Below are positions 17,142 to 27,200 of a stretch of DNA of 50,734 nt, piece after piece. A program made the translations under genes and the position numbers. Below the pieces are notes generated by a model. The model was not told where the DNA came from, did not search any database, and was given only the letters and a program-made list of their open reading frames with translations. The first letter of the stretch is position 1, and each line of letters begins with the position of its first letter. The DNA comes from UBA9662 sp002729415 (GTDB lineage: Bacteria; Poribacteria; WGA-4E; UBA9662): assembly GCA_002729415.1 (NCBI GenBank), contig PBXZ01000040.1, positions 1-50,734 on the forward strand, written 5' to 3'.

Positions 17142-19331
17142 TCAAAGTNATTCTGGGGCCATTTGAGCTAGATCTTTAAATCGTGCTTCGGGAGTNACTG
17201 AGAGATGTTCCAGTTTCCTNTTATTGTAAACACCCTCAATTNTTGTATTNAGTGGAGCATGCAATTTAAAGGCAACATTCCAATTCTGNGGCCAAGCGGG
17301 NAAAAGTATGATCTTTTGGTCTTCTGTTTGCATCANCATTGTCTGGAGGGCCATCATGCCATTTCCACCATGCGTTTGATCTGGCAACCAGTCGAAATTA
17401 GGTCCCCAAAATGCAGGGAAACGACTTTGGGGATGATTTTGACGAAAACGGTTGACGATGTAGTTGTAAGCTTGATCAGTCTCACCCAAAAATGCCGCTT
17501 GCGTGTCATCTTGATACCANCCGTGACTTCCACGATGTTGTCGGTGTGTAAAGGCTTGGCGCGCTAACTCTATATGAGGCTTACTGACACCAAACAGTCT
17601 ATATGGAAAGATAGCATATAATTCTGGGTTTTCCTGATTGTTCTTTGGTCCAATCTCACTGGCTGGAGACAAAACTACCTGATCATCAATTTGACGTGTT
17701 GGNAGTTCTGGAACTTCCNCNAGAAGCCGAGTCCACTGTTCTCTAAGTTGGTGGCTNATCAAATCTGTNGGCAAAACAAGTAATTTGGGAAGAACAAAGC
17801 GTAACCCAGCAATTTCCGGCATTGGGTTAACCGAATCCCAATAAGTTTCCAGGGCTTGCGCAGGTTCAATCCGGAGTTCTCCTTGGCTGGATCTTGGATA
17901 ATGTTGGTCATAAAAAGTGGTTACGGCCTCAGCAATCGGTAACAAGGTTGAGCATAGAAAGCTATCGTTCTGGGTAATAGCNTAGTAATCTAACATCTGG
18001 GTGAGGAGTTCCAAACCACTTTGCCATTCATAACGTATATATTGGTTGGTAGTGGTATGAACTGGCAAGCCGGTACGTTGGTTCGGCCAACCGTAGTTGT
18101 CTTGAGGATATGCACCCCAGAAATACATCGTTTCTGGAAAAAACACTCCGTCATGTCCAAAATAACGTAGTGTTCTCGCTTTAGCCAGTGGCATGGCGTC
18201 TATGTACATCTGGAAATAAGGCTGGAGCATATCAAAATCACCGGAAGCNAGCAGCGGCCAGTAGGAGAGACGAGTGTTCTGAAACCAGTAGGGTCCTCCC
18301 CAATTCCTGTAGTCTGCATCGTAATCTTGTCCATCCAGCAAGGCATCNACGGTAAAAATGGAGCCGTTGAACTTAATTGGACTCTTACCTCGTCCGGCAC
18401 TGGCGGTCATGAATCGTTGCAAGATATATCCGCGTGTCACCGTTTCTGCAAATTCATCGCCNCTGACAAAAATCCAACTCCGATTCCANAAATCTGTCCA
18501 CCATTTTTGATGTGCTTTTCTTGCTTGGTTTAACGAGATTAAATTGGTTTGGTGAGACAATTTTTGCAGTTGATCGATCCACTGCTGNGGTGTAACTGTT
18601 TGAGCTGTTAACAGATGAATGGAAACTAAATGATGTTTTTCTGGTTTTGTCGATTTGAGGCTGNTTCCNTCAGAGTTGGCGAAATTTTCTCCTTGGATAA
18701 GNCCGCCGAAGGTCAAATCTTGAAGAGGATCGGTGCCTTGATCAAGCCAGCTTTCCATCCCTTGGAGTGCTAACGTCTCCGCCCATATCGATCGACAGTT
18801 GCGGTGATACCAAATGACCTTATTTTGGTCAGTTATAGTGGTGTCTGCATGAACAACTACACTTTCTGGTGATCCACTCAGTCCATAGGCGCTATGAATT
18901 TCGTTTTCTTCAAGAAATCGATCTTCGTTTCTCCAAACCTCTAAGTGGGCTTGAATNTCAAACGGATGATCCCCATCTGCTTCGATTCGGATAACCGGTT
19001 GGTTTGCGTCCACCCAAATCCGTAACACGATTTCGGTTGGGTGTTGNCCGAGGCGAACTACAATTTCGCATTTNCGGAGGTTNAATATCTGCTGAAAAGA
19101 ACAGTTGTTGACAAGAAACTCGGGACTAATTTGNATTCTAATACGGCCAAGTTTNAGCAACCGTGCATTTTCGCTCCAAGCATCAGTTTTTCCAATATAN
19201 AANACTAGATCCCTGTCTTCTTGACACCAAAGGTTCAAACCAATGTCGCCGTTACCAATTGGCATTGAACCGTTGTGATCTCGACTGGGAGAATCCCAAA
19301 TAACGTTGTAGTAATCTAAGCTGGCAATCAT
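17142..19331 (-). CDS. DUF5703 / six-hairpin glycoside-hydrolase-like protein
   Basis: A 729-residue protein. The N-terminus (YYNVIWDSPSRDHNGSMPIG followed by NGDIGLNLW and YIGKTDAW) fits the DUF5703 N-terminal beta-sandwich domain. The rest resembles an (alpha/alpha)6 barrel like those of GH95/GH65 enzymes: NWGGPYWFQNTRLSYWPL, PETMYFWGAYPQDNYGWPNQ and HGGNGMMALQTM. It has no signal peptide, so it may act on imported oligosaccharides. The sugar specificity is unknown. ATG 19331 has only a GAAGAG-like site. Its downstream partner at 17125 is 16 bases away. Confidence 0.78.
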   Translation of the reverse strand: MIASLDYYNVIWDSPSRDHNGSMPIGNGDIGLNLWCQEDRDLXXYIGKTDAWSENARLXKLGRIRXQISPEFLVNNCSFQQIXNLXKCEIVVRLXQHPTEIVLRIWVDANQPVIRIEADGDHPFXIQAHLEVWRNEDRFLEENEIHSAYGLSGSPESVVVHADTTITDQNKVIWYHRNCRSIWAETLALQGMESWLDQGTDPLQDLTFGXLIQGENFANSXGXSLKSTKPEKHHLVSIHLLTAQTVTXQQWIDQLQKLSHQTNLISLNQARKAHQKWWTDXWNRSWIFVXGDEFAETVTRGYILQRFMTASAGRGKSPIKFNGSIFTXDALLDGQDYDADYRNWGGPYWFQNTRLSYWPLXASGDFDMLQPYFQMYIDAMPLAKARTLRYFGHDGVFFPETMYFWGAYPQDNYGWPNQRTGLPVHTTTNQYIRYEWQSGLELLTQMLDYXAITQNDSFLCSTLLPIAEAVTTFYDQHYPRSSQGELRIEPAQALETYWDSVNPMPEIAGLRFVLPKLLVLXTDLXSHQLREQWTRLXXEVPEXPTRQIDDQVVLSPASEIGPKNNQENPELYAIFPYRLFGVSKPHIELARQAFTHRQHRGSHXWYQDDTQAAFLGETDQAYNYIVNRFRQNHPQSRFPAFWGPNFDWLPDQTHGGNGMMALQTMXMQTEDQKIILXPAWXQNWNVAFKLHAPXNTXIEGVYNXRKLEHLSXTPEARFKDLAQMAPEXL

Positions 19332-19638
19332 CTCTTCGTTACTTATAGGGTTCTATCTCCTCGTTCAGTATTGGTGTCAGCAATGAATTGGTATCATATG
19401 CTTACAATACAAAAACGGTTTATTAGTTGATTGTCGCTTCTTTGAAGTTAGAGATCAGATCTCTGATATTTTCAGCGGCGGTTGTTCAATTGAACTTGGA
19501 AATCGGTCCGATTCATCTTTGAGTTCCTATGGGAAATTTCCTACTGAAATATCACTAGTAATATAATGACCATTTCGAATTAATTGTTTCCGTTTTCTGT
19601 AAGGCTGTGTCCGGAGATATTGTACTTTCCCCTTTACA
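19332..19638. other. 307-base gap inside the minus-strand cluster
   Basis: No gene seen. It contains a short palindrome, AGAGAT-CAG-ATCTCT, near 19448-19462, which could be an operator. As this is the largest gap in the 14.2-24.1 kb run, a separate promoter for the DUF5703 gene may lie here. Confidence 0.4.
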
Positions 19639-20376
19639 CTATTTGCCACGAACGGCATGTCGGTCGCTATATCCAACACGCGGGAAACGTTCCAATGATA
19701 GATCTGCTGGAATGTAATGCCAAGCTGTACTGTAACGGCTACGTTCACTCTTATTTTCNTATGTGCCATGGAGTAAGTTCGATGAAAANAAAACGACAGT
19801 ACCAGCNGGAACAGCTACATCNATAGCNTGTGATTCATCAATCTGAGTCCANTGCCCATAACCATANGGGTTCTNATTATGTGTTGCNATTTCTTTGTGA
19901 AGATGGCTTTTNGGAATNACACGCAAGCATCCGTTTTCTCGATCAGTATCGTCGAAGTATATAGCGCAACTCACAATTTGATCGGAGGTAGTACCNAAAT
20001 AGAAATTATCCTGATGCCACATGACTGATGTTCCACCATGAGGNAGCTTGGGGAAAAATTTGGTNCCGAAGACATCGATATCTGTACCTGTCAATTTCTC
20101 AACTAGATCAAGAATCATCGGGGTGCTGGCAATNTCTAGAACGCGNGACTCAACAACGCATACGCCTTGAACCTTNTGGAGCAACTCGGGATTTTGTTGT
20201 CGGTCTGCATCNATTTCAAACGACCAATGCGGTGTNCCAATCGGNACAGATTTACTCCGATCAACAAGTTCATCAAATATTGAAANGTAGNAGTCNANNN
20301 TTTTNNCATCAATTAGTTTTTCAAGGATTAGGTACCCTTGCTCATGAAATTGATCTATTTGCTTGTCTGTTGACAT
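19639..20376 (-). CDS. PhyH-family oxygenase, tandem copy A
   Basis: A 245-residue PhyH protein, the same length as its neighbour at 20394 and similar along its whole length (both share HQDNFY, GTTSDQI, DTDRENGCLR, RSRYSTAWHYIP and a GGY/VGY-x-DRH end). The iron ligands are H-x-D in MWHQDNFY and the distal His of LLHGT; an Arg in SERSRYS is the likely 2-oxoglutarate anchor. The start is ATG 20376 because AGGAG (20384-20388, minus strand) precedes it; codons farther upstream belong to the leader of the frame. It is dense in N positions, many more than copy B. Confidence 0.88.
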   Translation of the reverse strand: MSTDKQIDQFHEQGYLILEKLIDXKXXDXYXSIFDELVDRSKSXPIXTPHWSFEXDADRQQNPELLXKVQGVCVVEXRVLXIASTPMILDLVEKLTGTDIDVFXTKFFPKXPHGGTSVMWHQDNFYXGTTSDQIVSCAIYFDDTDRENGCLRXIXKSHLHKEXATHNXNXYGYGXWTQIDESXAXDVAVXAGTVVXFSSNLLHGTXENKSERSRYSTAWHYIPADLSLERFPRVGYSDRHAVRGK

Positions 20377-20393
20377 TANCTTGCTCCTAAAAC

Positions 20394-21131
20394 CTAATNA
20401 CCAAGAACAATGTGTCGATCCTCGTAACCACCGCGAGGAAACTGTTCCAACTGTAATTCCCCAGGGATATAGTGCCAAGCTGTACTATAACGGCTACGTT
20501 CACTATTATTGTCATACGCACCGTGCATTAGGTTAGCGGAAAAAANAGCCACAGTNCCTGCTGACATCTCAACATCAATNGCTTCCCTGTCATCAATTTC
20601 TGCCCAGCTGCCATGCGTNGTGGGGTCNCGGTGATGACTAAAAATAGCACCTCGTAAATGGCTGCTGGGAATAATGCGCAGACAACCATTTTCTCTGTCA
20701 GTATCTTGCAAATATATACCGCAACTTATAATCTGGTCAGATGTCGTTCCAAAGTAGAAATTGTCTTGATGCCAGTAAACGGAATGGCCTACCTGAGGCA
20801 GCTTGGGGAAGAATTTGGTACCGAAGATATCTATATCGGGGCCAAGCAAACATTGGATTCGGTCAAGAATCCCAGGCTCTTTGGCTAACTGAAGGATACG
20901 AGGTTCTTCAACACAAACACCTTGGACCTTATGAAGAATCCCCGGAATTAAATTGCGATCTTTGTCAATTTCCAGAGCATAATGATCTTGGTGTTCAGTT
21001 AGCGATTTCCCATGTTGAACCAGTTGATCGAAAACAGAAACATAATATTCTACTTTCTCTGATGGAATTAAGCCCTCAAAGATCAAGTACCCTTTCTGCT
21101 TAAAGTGATCTATTTGCCTTGAAGTTAACAT
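20394..21131 (-). CDS. PhyH-family oxygenase, tandem copy B
   Basis: A 245-residue Fe(II)/2-oxoglutarate oxygenase with His121-x-Asp123 in YWHQDNFYFG, distal His203 in NLMHGAYDN and Arg in SERSRYST. It opens LTSRQIDHFKQKGYLIFEGL, a typical PhyH helix-strand start. The intergenic distance to copy A is 17 bases, and AAGGA precedes the ATG. Full-length similarity and adjacency to copy A mark a tandem duplication; the kept catalytic residues in both suggest both are active, perhaps on successive substrates. Confidence 0.9.
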   Translation of the reverse strand: MLTSRQIDHFKQKGYLIFEGLIPSEKVEYYVSVFDQLVQHGKSLTEHQDHYALEIDKDRNLIPGILHKVQGVCVEEPRILQLAKEPGILDRIQCLLGPDIDIFGTKFFPKLPQVGHSVYWHQDNFYFGTTSDQIISCGIYLQDTDRENGCLRIIPSSHLRGAIFSHHXDPXTHGSWAEIDDREXIDVEMSAXTVAXFSANLMHGAYDNNSERSRYSTAWHYIPGELQLEQFPRGGYEDRHIVLGX

Positions 21132-21146
21132 ACTATTCCTTATATT

Positions 21147-21893
21147 TCACTGACCTAGTAGATGATTCCACATCTTATGGCGTAACCCTCGCTCTTTATA
21201 GTGATCAGACTGCGAACACTGGCACGCACGTTCAAAAGCAAAACGGGAAGTTAACGAAACAACTTCCTCCGGATCATGGTTCCAGCTTGGCTCAACAGGA
21301 TTACTAACTCGATTGAATAAAAATTTCAGCATATAACGGTTTCGATCCCCAATATTCCTAGCAGCTGCATGCCAAATGTCATAGTGAGTAATAGCAATCG
21401 TACCAGCTTTTACAGTTAAAGTAACTTGATCACGAAGATTAGCATAGGTTGCCATAAAGTCCGTAGGGGCATTTCGGAAATGGGTACCCGGCATAATCAC
21501 GGTTGGGCCTAAATCCATCGTTACATCTTGAGGATAATACATCGCTAAAACTGTTCGAACCTGATGATGCCGCTGATTAACACCATCCTGATGCCACGAT
21601 TGGCTACGAGAACCAGGGGGATTAATATGACAATGTCTATGACCACTCATCTGGTAGTCTTTACCCAATAAACTAACAAGTGCTCCACGCACTTGGGGAT
21701 GATCGTAAACTTGATATAACTTTGGTACAGCATCTAGAATACCATCGCCCGGATTATTTTCGAGCTGACTAATTTCATCGTAAACCATCTGGTTGATACC
21801 ATCGGGAAAATCTACTTCTACAATATGATACCCATGAATAACAAAACTAATAATTTGGTCATCAGTAAGCAGGTAAGGTTTATCACTCATCAT
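21147..21893 (-). CDS. PhyH-family oxygenase, divergent third copy
   Basis: A 248-residue PhyH protein with His101-x-Asp103 (SWHQDGVN), distal His175 (DIWHAAARN) and Arg186 (DRNRYMLKF). It differs clearly from copies A and B. The C-terminal ~50 residues (CQCSQSDHYKERGLRHKMW) are an extension rich in Cys, His and charged residues. Its start codon overlaps the last codons of the small gene at 21883 by 11 bases, and GGAG lies 5 bases before the ATG inside that gene, which implies translational coupling. Copy B begins 15 bases downstream. Confidence 0.9.
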   Translation of the reverse strand: MMSDKPYLLTDDQIISFVIHGYHIVEVDFPDGINQMVYDEISQLENNPGDGILDAVPKLYQVYDHPQVRGALVSLLGKDYQMSGHRHCHINPPGSRSQSWHQDGVNQRHHQVRTVLAMYYPQDVTMDLGPTVIMPGTHFRNAPTDFMATYANLRDQVTLTVKAGTIAITHYDIWHAAARNIGDRNRYMLKFLFNRVSNPVEPSWNHDPEEVVSLTSRFAFERACQCSQSDHYKERGLRHKMWNHLLGQ

Positions 21894-22263
21894 AAATCTC
21901 CATCTTCTGCAAGATAAATTCGTAACCTAAAATATCGATCTCCTGATCATCAAAACTGGTTCGTTGACCAGGGAAAAATATAGCTTGCCAACCATCAACA
22001 ATGGCGTCATGAACAGTCTGATATTTCCAATCATCAGTGTCTGGTTCAATCTGTGTGATAGCACCATTGACTGGCTCATGCTGAGCCATACCAATAACAT
22101 TTGATCTAATACTTGGTGTCGTTGCCTGCAAATAAAGCAATCTTTGCCGACTGCATTTGACTTGTAATATCTGTTCCAACTGGTCCAAATCGTTTTGCCT
22201 GACACCTTCGCTCTTAACTTTTTCCCGTGCCAGAGAAATCCATTCCTCAATTTTGGTGAACAT
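21883..22263 (-). CDS. Small protein of unknown function coupled to a PhyH gene
   Basis: A 126-residue protein with a helical, charged N-terminal half (EEWISLAREKVKSEGVRQND) and a mixed C-terminal half (DDWKYQTVHDAIVDGWQAIFFPG and GYEFILQKMEIYDE). No family recognised; the end resembles HEAT- or cupin-associated fragments only vaguely. It begins 12 bases after the 617-residue gene and overlaps the PhyH start by 11 bases. A different-frame reading over the same bases (21927-22250) is less protein-like. The tight packing on both sides is the main support. Confidence 0.65.
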   Translation of the reverse strand: MFTKIEEWISLAREKVKSEGVRQNDLDQLEQILQVKCSRQRLLYLQATTPSIRSNVIGMAQHEPVNGAITQIEPDTDDWKYQTVHDAIVDGWQAIFFPGQRTSFDDQEIDILGYEFILQKMEIYDE

Positions 22264-22275
22264 GATCCCTATCGC

Positions 22276-24129
22276 TCATCCTCCCACAGGTACACTTCCT
22301 GGATCAATCTCAGGTGTACGCAATTTGATTGGCGCCATAGGTCGATTATCAACAAACCACGGAAAATCATAAGTAGGTTGGTTGACATATCTCCTAGTTT
22401 TTAAACGAAGCGTAATACCAGATCGAGGCATAAGGTGTACTTGAATCCATTTGCAATCAACAGGTGTATTAACGCCAGTACCAACAACCTCAACTCCCAA
22501 GAATTGATGTTCACCAAACGCGCCTGCTAAGGAGATGACGTTTCTGGATTCGGTCGAGTTCAAATTAATTAACTGGAGTTGAAAACCGCCTTCAAATACC
22601 GATTCGACTAACGCTGCCACATCTGCTGGCAATCCCGATCTTCGCTGATCTGGATCGAAATGCCGAACCCGACAATTCAACAANCCCCCATGGTATATGG
22701 CAGATGGCCCTCCTGTAGTCAATTGCGCGAGTGCTTTGGATACTACTGGATTTCTGGCTTGCCAGTGGTGGACATCCCAAGTTGTCGGATCAGTATCATC
22801 GTTATCGATCATGTCCAAACGCCGGCAAATTTCCTGGTAATCGGACTCAAGAGCTTTTTCTGGAAATTCCGAGAGATCACCATTAACATAACGAAACCAA
22901 GCACCGTTCGAATCCCGGCCGCTGAGATCTTTATCCAATCTACCTGGATTTCCCAAGCGCAAAATCCGATCAAGATCGGCATCAGATTGTGAGGCATTCC
23001 ACAACTGAAGGGGGAAATTAGGCGACATCGTTCCATACCCTGACCAACCCGAATCCAGATGTTTGAAAGGGACAACCCAATCACCATTTTCTTCCCGACC
23101 CAAAGACCACAACAAATCCTGTTGTGACCGGGCGAGATCCAAAAAGCCTTCATCTCCAGTCAGCAACATAGCATTTAAACCAGCAATAATCGTGGATTCT
23201 AGGAGGTTCATAGCACCGTGTGGCCACCGCCAACCGTAATAACCACCCCACCATTTCCCATCCATACATTCGCCAATTTCTCCCGATAACCCCACGTTAT
23301 CAGGCATAATTCCATTATTCTCTTTAGTTCGTTTATACCAAGCATCAATATAATCAACCACCCAATTCTTATATTTTTGATCGCCATTATATAAGTAAGC
23401 ATGTACGATCATACTGGTTGCCGTCAGATTCAGTGGGACATCTCCCTTTGCCATACGGCGATTAAGCAAATCTAAGATACGTTCAAAAATCTCGTCGTCA
23501 TTCCAATCTGCTTTGGGGGTATCAATACCTGGAATATCTTCAAACGGAACCGGATAGTTAGCCAATACATCACGGTGGGTAGACCAGTCTTCCGGTGACA
23601 TTTCGTGCCGAGGTCCCCGGCTACCGTTGATAGGTGATCGAATAAGTTTCAGTTCTGAATCGTAGTTTTGCGCCTCGTTGTCCTCACCAACATAGAACCC
23701 GGCAAAGCGGAACGCTCGTTGTCGATCTTTAAAGACATGTGGATCACATAATCCCAAATAATAGAGATAACTATAACTTTCCCCATGGTGCATCCAATCA
23801 TAGTAGGCATCAAACTCTCGATAGACCTGCCCGTATTCAGTAAACTGCCAAGTGACTGCATCCCATTCCTTACGTGCTAAATAATGAATTTTTTCGCTGC
23901 CACCTAATAAATAAAATAACGGAAAAGTCCAGAAACTTTCATAAGCATCATCTGACCCGTCCATACCCGGCCAATTGTCACGCCAAACCAAAGTACCATC
24001 TGGACGAGTATAACGCTCAACAAACGCTACCCCCGCTTGGTTGCAAATATCAATAATCCTCCGCTCCCATAGAGCCCAAGCAGGCGGGTCCACTTTCTGA
24101 ACAGCTTCAAATTTAGGTATGCTTCCCAC
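22276..24129 (-). CDS. Large protein, probable (alpha/alpha) toroid fold, carbohydrate-related
   Basis: A 617-residue cytoplasmic protein, GTG start with AAGGA upstream. The sequence is rich in Trp, Tyr and Asp helices: ALWERRIIDICNQAGV, WRDNWPGMDGSDDAYESFW, EFDAYYDWMHHGESYSYLYY, GGYYGWRWPHGAMNLLEST and QQDLLWSLGREENGDW. Repeated helix pairs with aromatic and acidic residues fit an (alpha/alpha)6 toroid as in uronyl hydrolases and heparinase-like lyases, followed by a C-terminal beta-sandwich (~500-617). No catalytic residue can be assigned. It is the first gene of the minus-strand run that includes three PhyH oxygenases, so substrate handling for that pathway is a reasonable guess. Confidence 0.7.
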   Translation of the reverse strand: MGSIPKFEAVQKVDPPAWALWERRIIDICNQAGVAFVERYTRPDGTLVWRDNWPGMDGSDDAYESFWTFPLFYLLGGSEKIHYLARKEWDAVTWQFTEYGQVYREFDAYYDWMHHGESYSYLYYLGLCDPHVFKDRQRAFRFAGFYVGEDNEAQNYDSELKLIRSPINGSRGPRHEMSPEDWSTHRDVLANYPVPFEDIPGIDTPKADWNDDEIFERILDLLNRRMAKGDVPLNLTATSMIVHAYLYNGDQKYKNWVVDYIDAWYKRTKENNGIMPDNVGLSGEIGECMDGKWWGGYYGWRWPHGAMNLLESTIIAGLNAMLLTGDEGFLDLARSQQDLLWSLGREENGDWVVPFKHLDSGWSGYGTMSPNFPLQLWNASQSDADLDRILRLGNPGRLDKDLSGRDSNGAWFRYVNGDLSEFPEKALESDYQEICRRLDMIDNDDTDPTTWDVHHWQARNPVVSKALAQLTTGGPSAIYHGXLLNCRVRHFDPDQRRSGLPADVAALVESVFEGGFQLQLINLNSTESRNVISLAGAFGEHQFLGVEVVGTGVNTPVDCKWIQVHLMPRSGITLRLKTRRYVNQPTYDFPWFVDNRPMAPIKLRTPEIDPGSVPVGG

Positions 24130-24224
24130 TATTGGTGTTTCCTTTTATCGCTTTTTTATATTTGGCTTGATAATAGCAAACCCCGAAACAAGGTTCAACC
24201 ATAATTGCGTAAACAATCGGCGGA

Positions 24225-27200
24225 TCATTGAATCACAATTAGCTTTTTCGTTTGCTGGAACGTTCCTGTCTGTAACTGGTAAAAATATAGGCCGTTGGAG
24301 ACGCGTTCACCAATTTGGTTCCGACCATCCCAGTAAGCAGCCTTATCCTTGGTCAGATACTTTCCTGCAGATAACTGACCAAATTGAATTTGTCGAATCA
24401 ATGAGCCATTAAGGTTATAGATTGAAACCACTACCTCACCACGATCCTCAAGTTCAAATGGGATCCAAGTCTCAGGATTAAACGGGTTAGGAAAATTTTG
24501 ACCGAGCCAATTACGATAAGGATTAAGATATTCTGGTATATGCTTGCTATACATTCCATCTTCCACTGGAAGTGAAAAAATCGATTCGTTGATTTGAAAC
24601 GCTTGTAATTCATATAAATCCAAAATGTGGAGTGTATCTCCCACAATCATTAAATCAGAAGGAAAAATCAGGTTCTTATCCTGTGGAATTGTTTCACCAG
24701 TTCGTACATCAATGAGCATGATANTCCCTTGATCCAACNCATAAACATAATCACCGCGAACCGCGACGGCGACCGGCAATTTTTCTGTTTTATAGACAGT
24801 AACATCTGTAGGATGACCCAAATTCGAGAAATCAACGACCCGAACACCAATATCACTGTCCAATATATATGCCTTGTTATTTTTCACAGCAACACCAAGT
24901 GCATTGCCACCCATTTCATATCCTGAAATTGGACGAGGATTGGCTGGATTCGCGACACTAAACACCCGAACACCATCACTCAGCGCTGCAACATAGACTA
25001 GATCTGCTTCAAATGCCAGACGATAAGCAGTACCACTCATTTGAATTCGACCAACACGGCGAATATTTTGAGGAGATGAGATATCCAAAATTATGATGTC
25101 TCCCGCACAAACGTAGGCCAAATCCTCATTAATTTGGATATTGATGGCAGCTGAAGGTATTTGTATTCGGGTCACTTCAACAGGTCGCTGTGGATTGCTA
25201 AAATCATAGACAAAAACTCCTGATTTACCCGCTGCCACATATGCATAACCATCTTTGGCTGAGACACTAGTAGTGGACTCAATATCTATATGGATAGCCT
25301 TACGTTGTCCGTCAATTACCTTGAGACTCGATTCTGTTGTAACATAAATCCTTCCATTTTCCGCGAAGAAATCCGTTGGCCCTCCCGCCCCTTTAAAATG
25401 CTCAACCCATTCTGGCTGGTGTAAATTAGTAACATCTACAATATGCAGGCCATCTAGCCCATTCGCCAAGTAAACCCTGTTCTCATTACGAACAACGTCA
25501 ACTGTACTTCCTACCGTTCGCTGTCTGGCAATAATTCTTGGCTGGTTTTTATCACTAATATCAGCAATCACTAGACCTCCTTGCTGCCCAGCAATGTAAC
25601 CGTATCCATCCTGAATCTCAATAGACGTTGCAATTCCTGAAGTGCCCATCGTTGAAATAACTTTTGGCTTCTGAGGATTGCCGATATCCGCAATTTTCAA
25701 TCCGACTCCGACTATATAAGCATAACCCTCTAGAAGCTGAAAATCATAGCCCAANACTGGTATTGTTCCCATNATGACCGGAACAGTCGCACGACCAAGA
25801 CTGAGCGTGTGAATACCACTTTCATCATCACTGAGATAGATCTTCCCATCATAGATATCAACATGAACCGCCGCACCTTTTGTTGGATAATAACCAATCA
25901 TCGGTGGTGCAGGTCTTTGGCGAAAAGCATCGAGATCGTAAATATGTAGTCCCCGTTCAATATCTACAACATACACTCTATTATCCGTAACTTCGACCTG
26001 ACCGACATTTTTAAATTTATTAACTGTGTGGACAATCTGGGGAAATTCTGGTCGTTCAATAGAGATTATTTGCACACCAGCAGTTCCATCCGCTACATAG
26101 GCAAGGTCGCCTTTGATTCGAATGCCGTATGCATACCCTGGAGTAGAAAGTTCAGCAATACGATTAAACTGTTCAGATACATTAAACACTTCGATTCCCC
26201 AGCCGCTTGCAGCATACAGGAGATTCCCAACAACAGACAAATCCTGATAATCACTGGTCAGCCGAATTCGTTGGGTAGGTTTAAGTCGATAGGAAATGTT
26301 TTTATGCAGGTGACTCAGCTGAAACATATTTTCTGTATCTTTTTGAGTAATTTGGCCAGACGGCATGAGCAAACGATTGGATCGAGGGACACCAACATCA
26401 ACCGGTGAATCACCAATCGCCGTGAAACTATAGCGAAAATCTTGATCAATAGTTGAAGTAACAATTAAGATAAGTTGCTCAATGGAAAGTAGGTCTTTCA
26501 TCTCCAGTTTTGCGTCATCATCCATATCGAAGGTAAACTTTTCTATCGAAACATGACCACTGTTGTAGGAAATCGCCAGTTGCGCATAAAGATGATTGGA
26601 TGCCTCGCCATCCAAAGCGATCTCAAGTTGCTCAGGTAAATTACTCAACCGCATATATGAGGCCCCAAANCTCTTTACACTACCCANNCCTTCTNNTGGA
26701 TAATTCGTTANTTCNGGAATCGGTGCAGTAACCTTGTAACGCTCATGTAANTCTCGGTAACCAAACAGCGAGCCTTTAGATCGATCGTTGAAAAGGTTTG
26801 CCACCATCCAATTTTGAAAGATATCGATAGCTTTTTCCTGCCGCCCCAGCGTTTCTAATGTTGCTTCCACTCCAGCCATACCAAGCTGATCCTGACGAAC
26901 CAACTCTTTGATGAACTCTCTGCCCCCATAATTTTCATATGCATACAGCAGAAACATAAAACCAGCACCATACTGAACATTTGGTGTGTTAGCTTCCGTC
27001 AACGAGACGGTTGGATCTTTAAGATACCCCTCAATGAAAATTTGGTGCATATTACTATAGATAGCGTATTCGGAAAAAGATGCCATTCCCTCTTCAAGCC
27101 ATGTTTCATCTGATTGCCCACCGTTCTGATACCAGTTAACAAGATGTGTTATCTCATGGGCTAAGCTCTTATAAAACGTCCTCTTCCCCCGCTGTAGGTA

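Noticed and set aside
19527..19826. Short frames on both strands near the end of PhyH copy A
   Set aside because: They are other-frame readings of the oxygenase gene.
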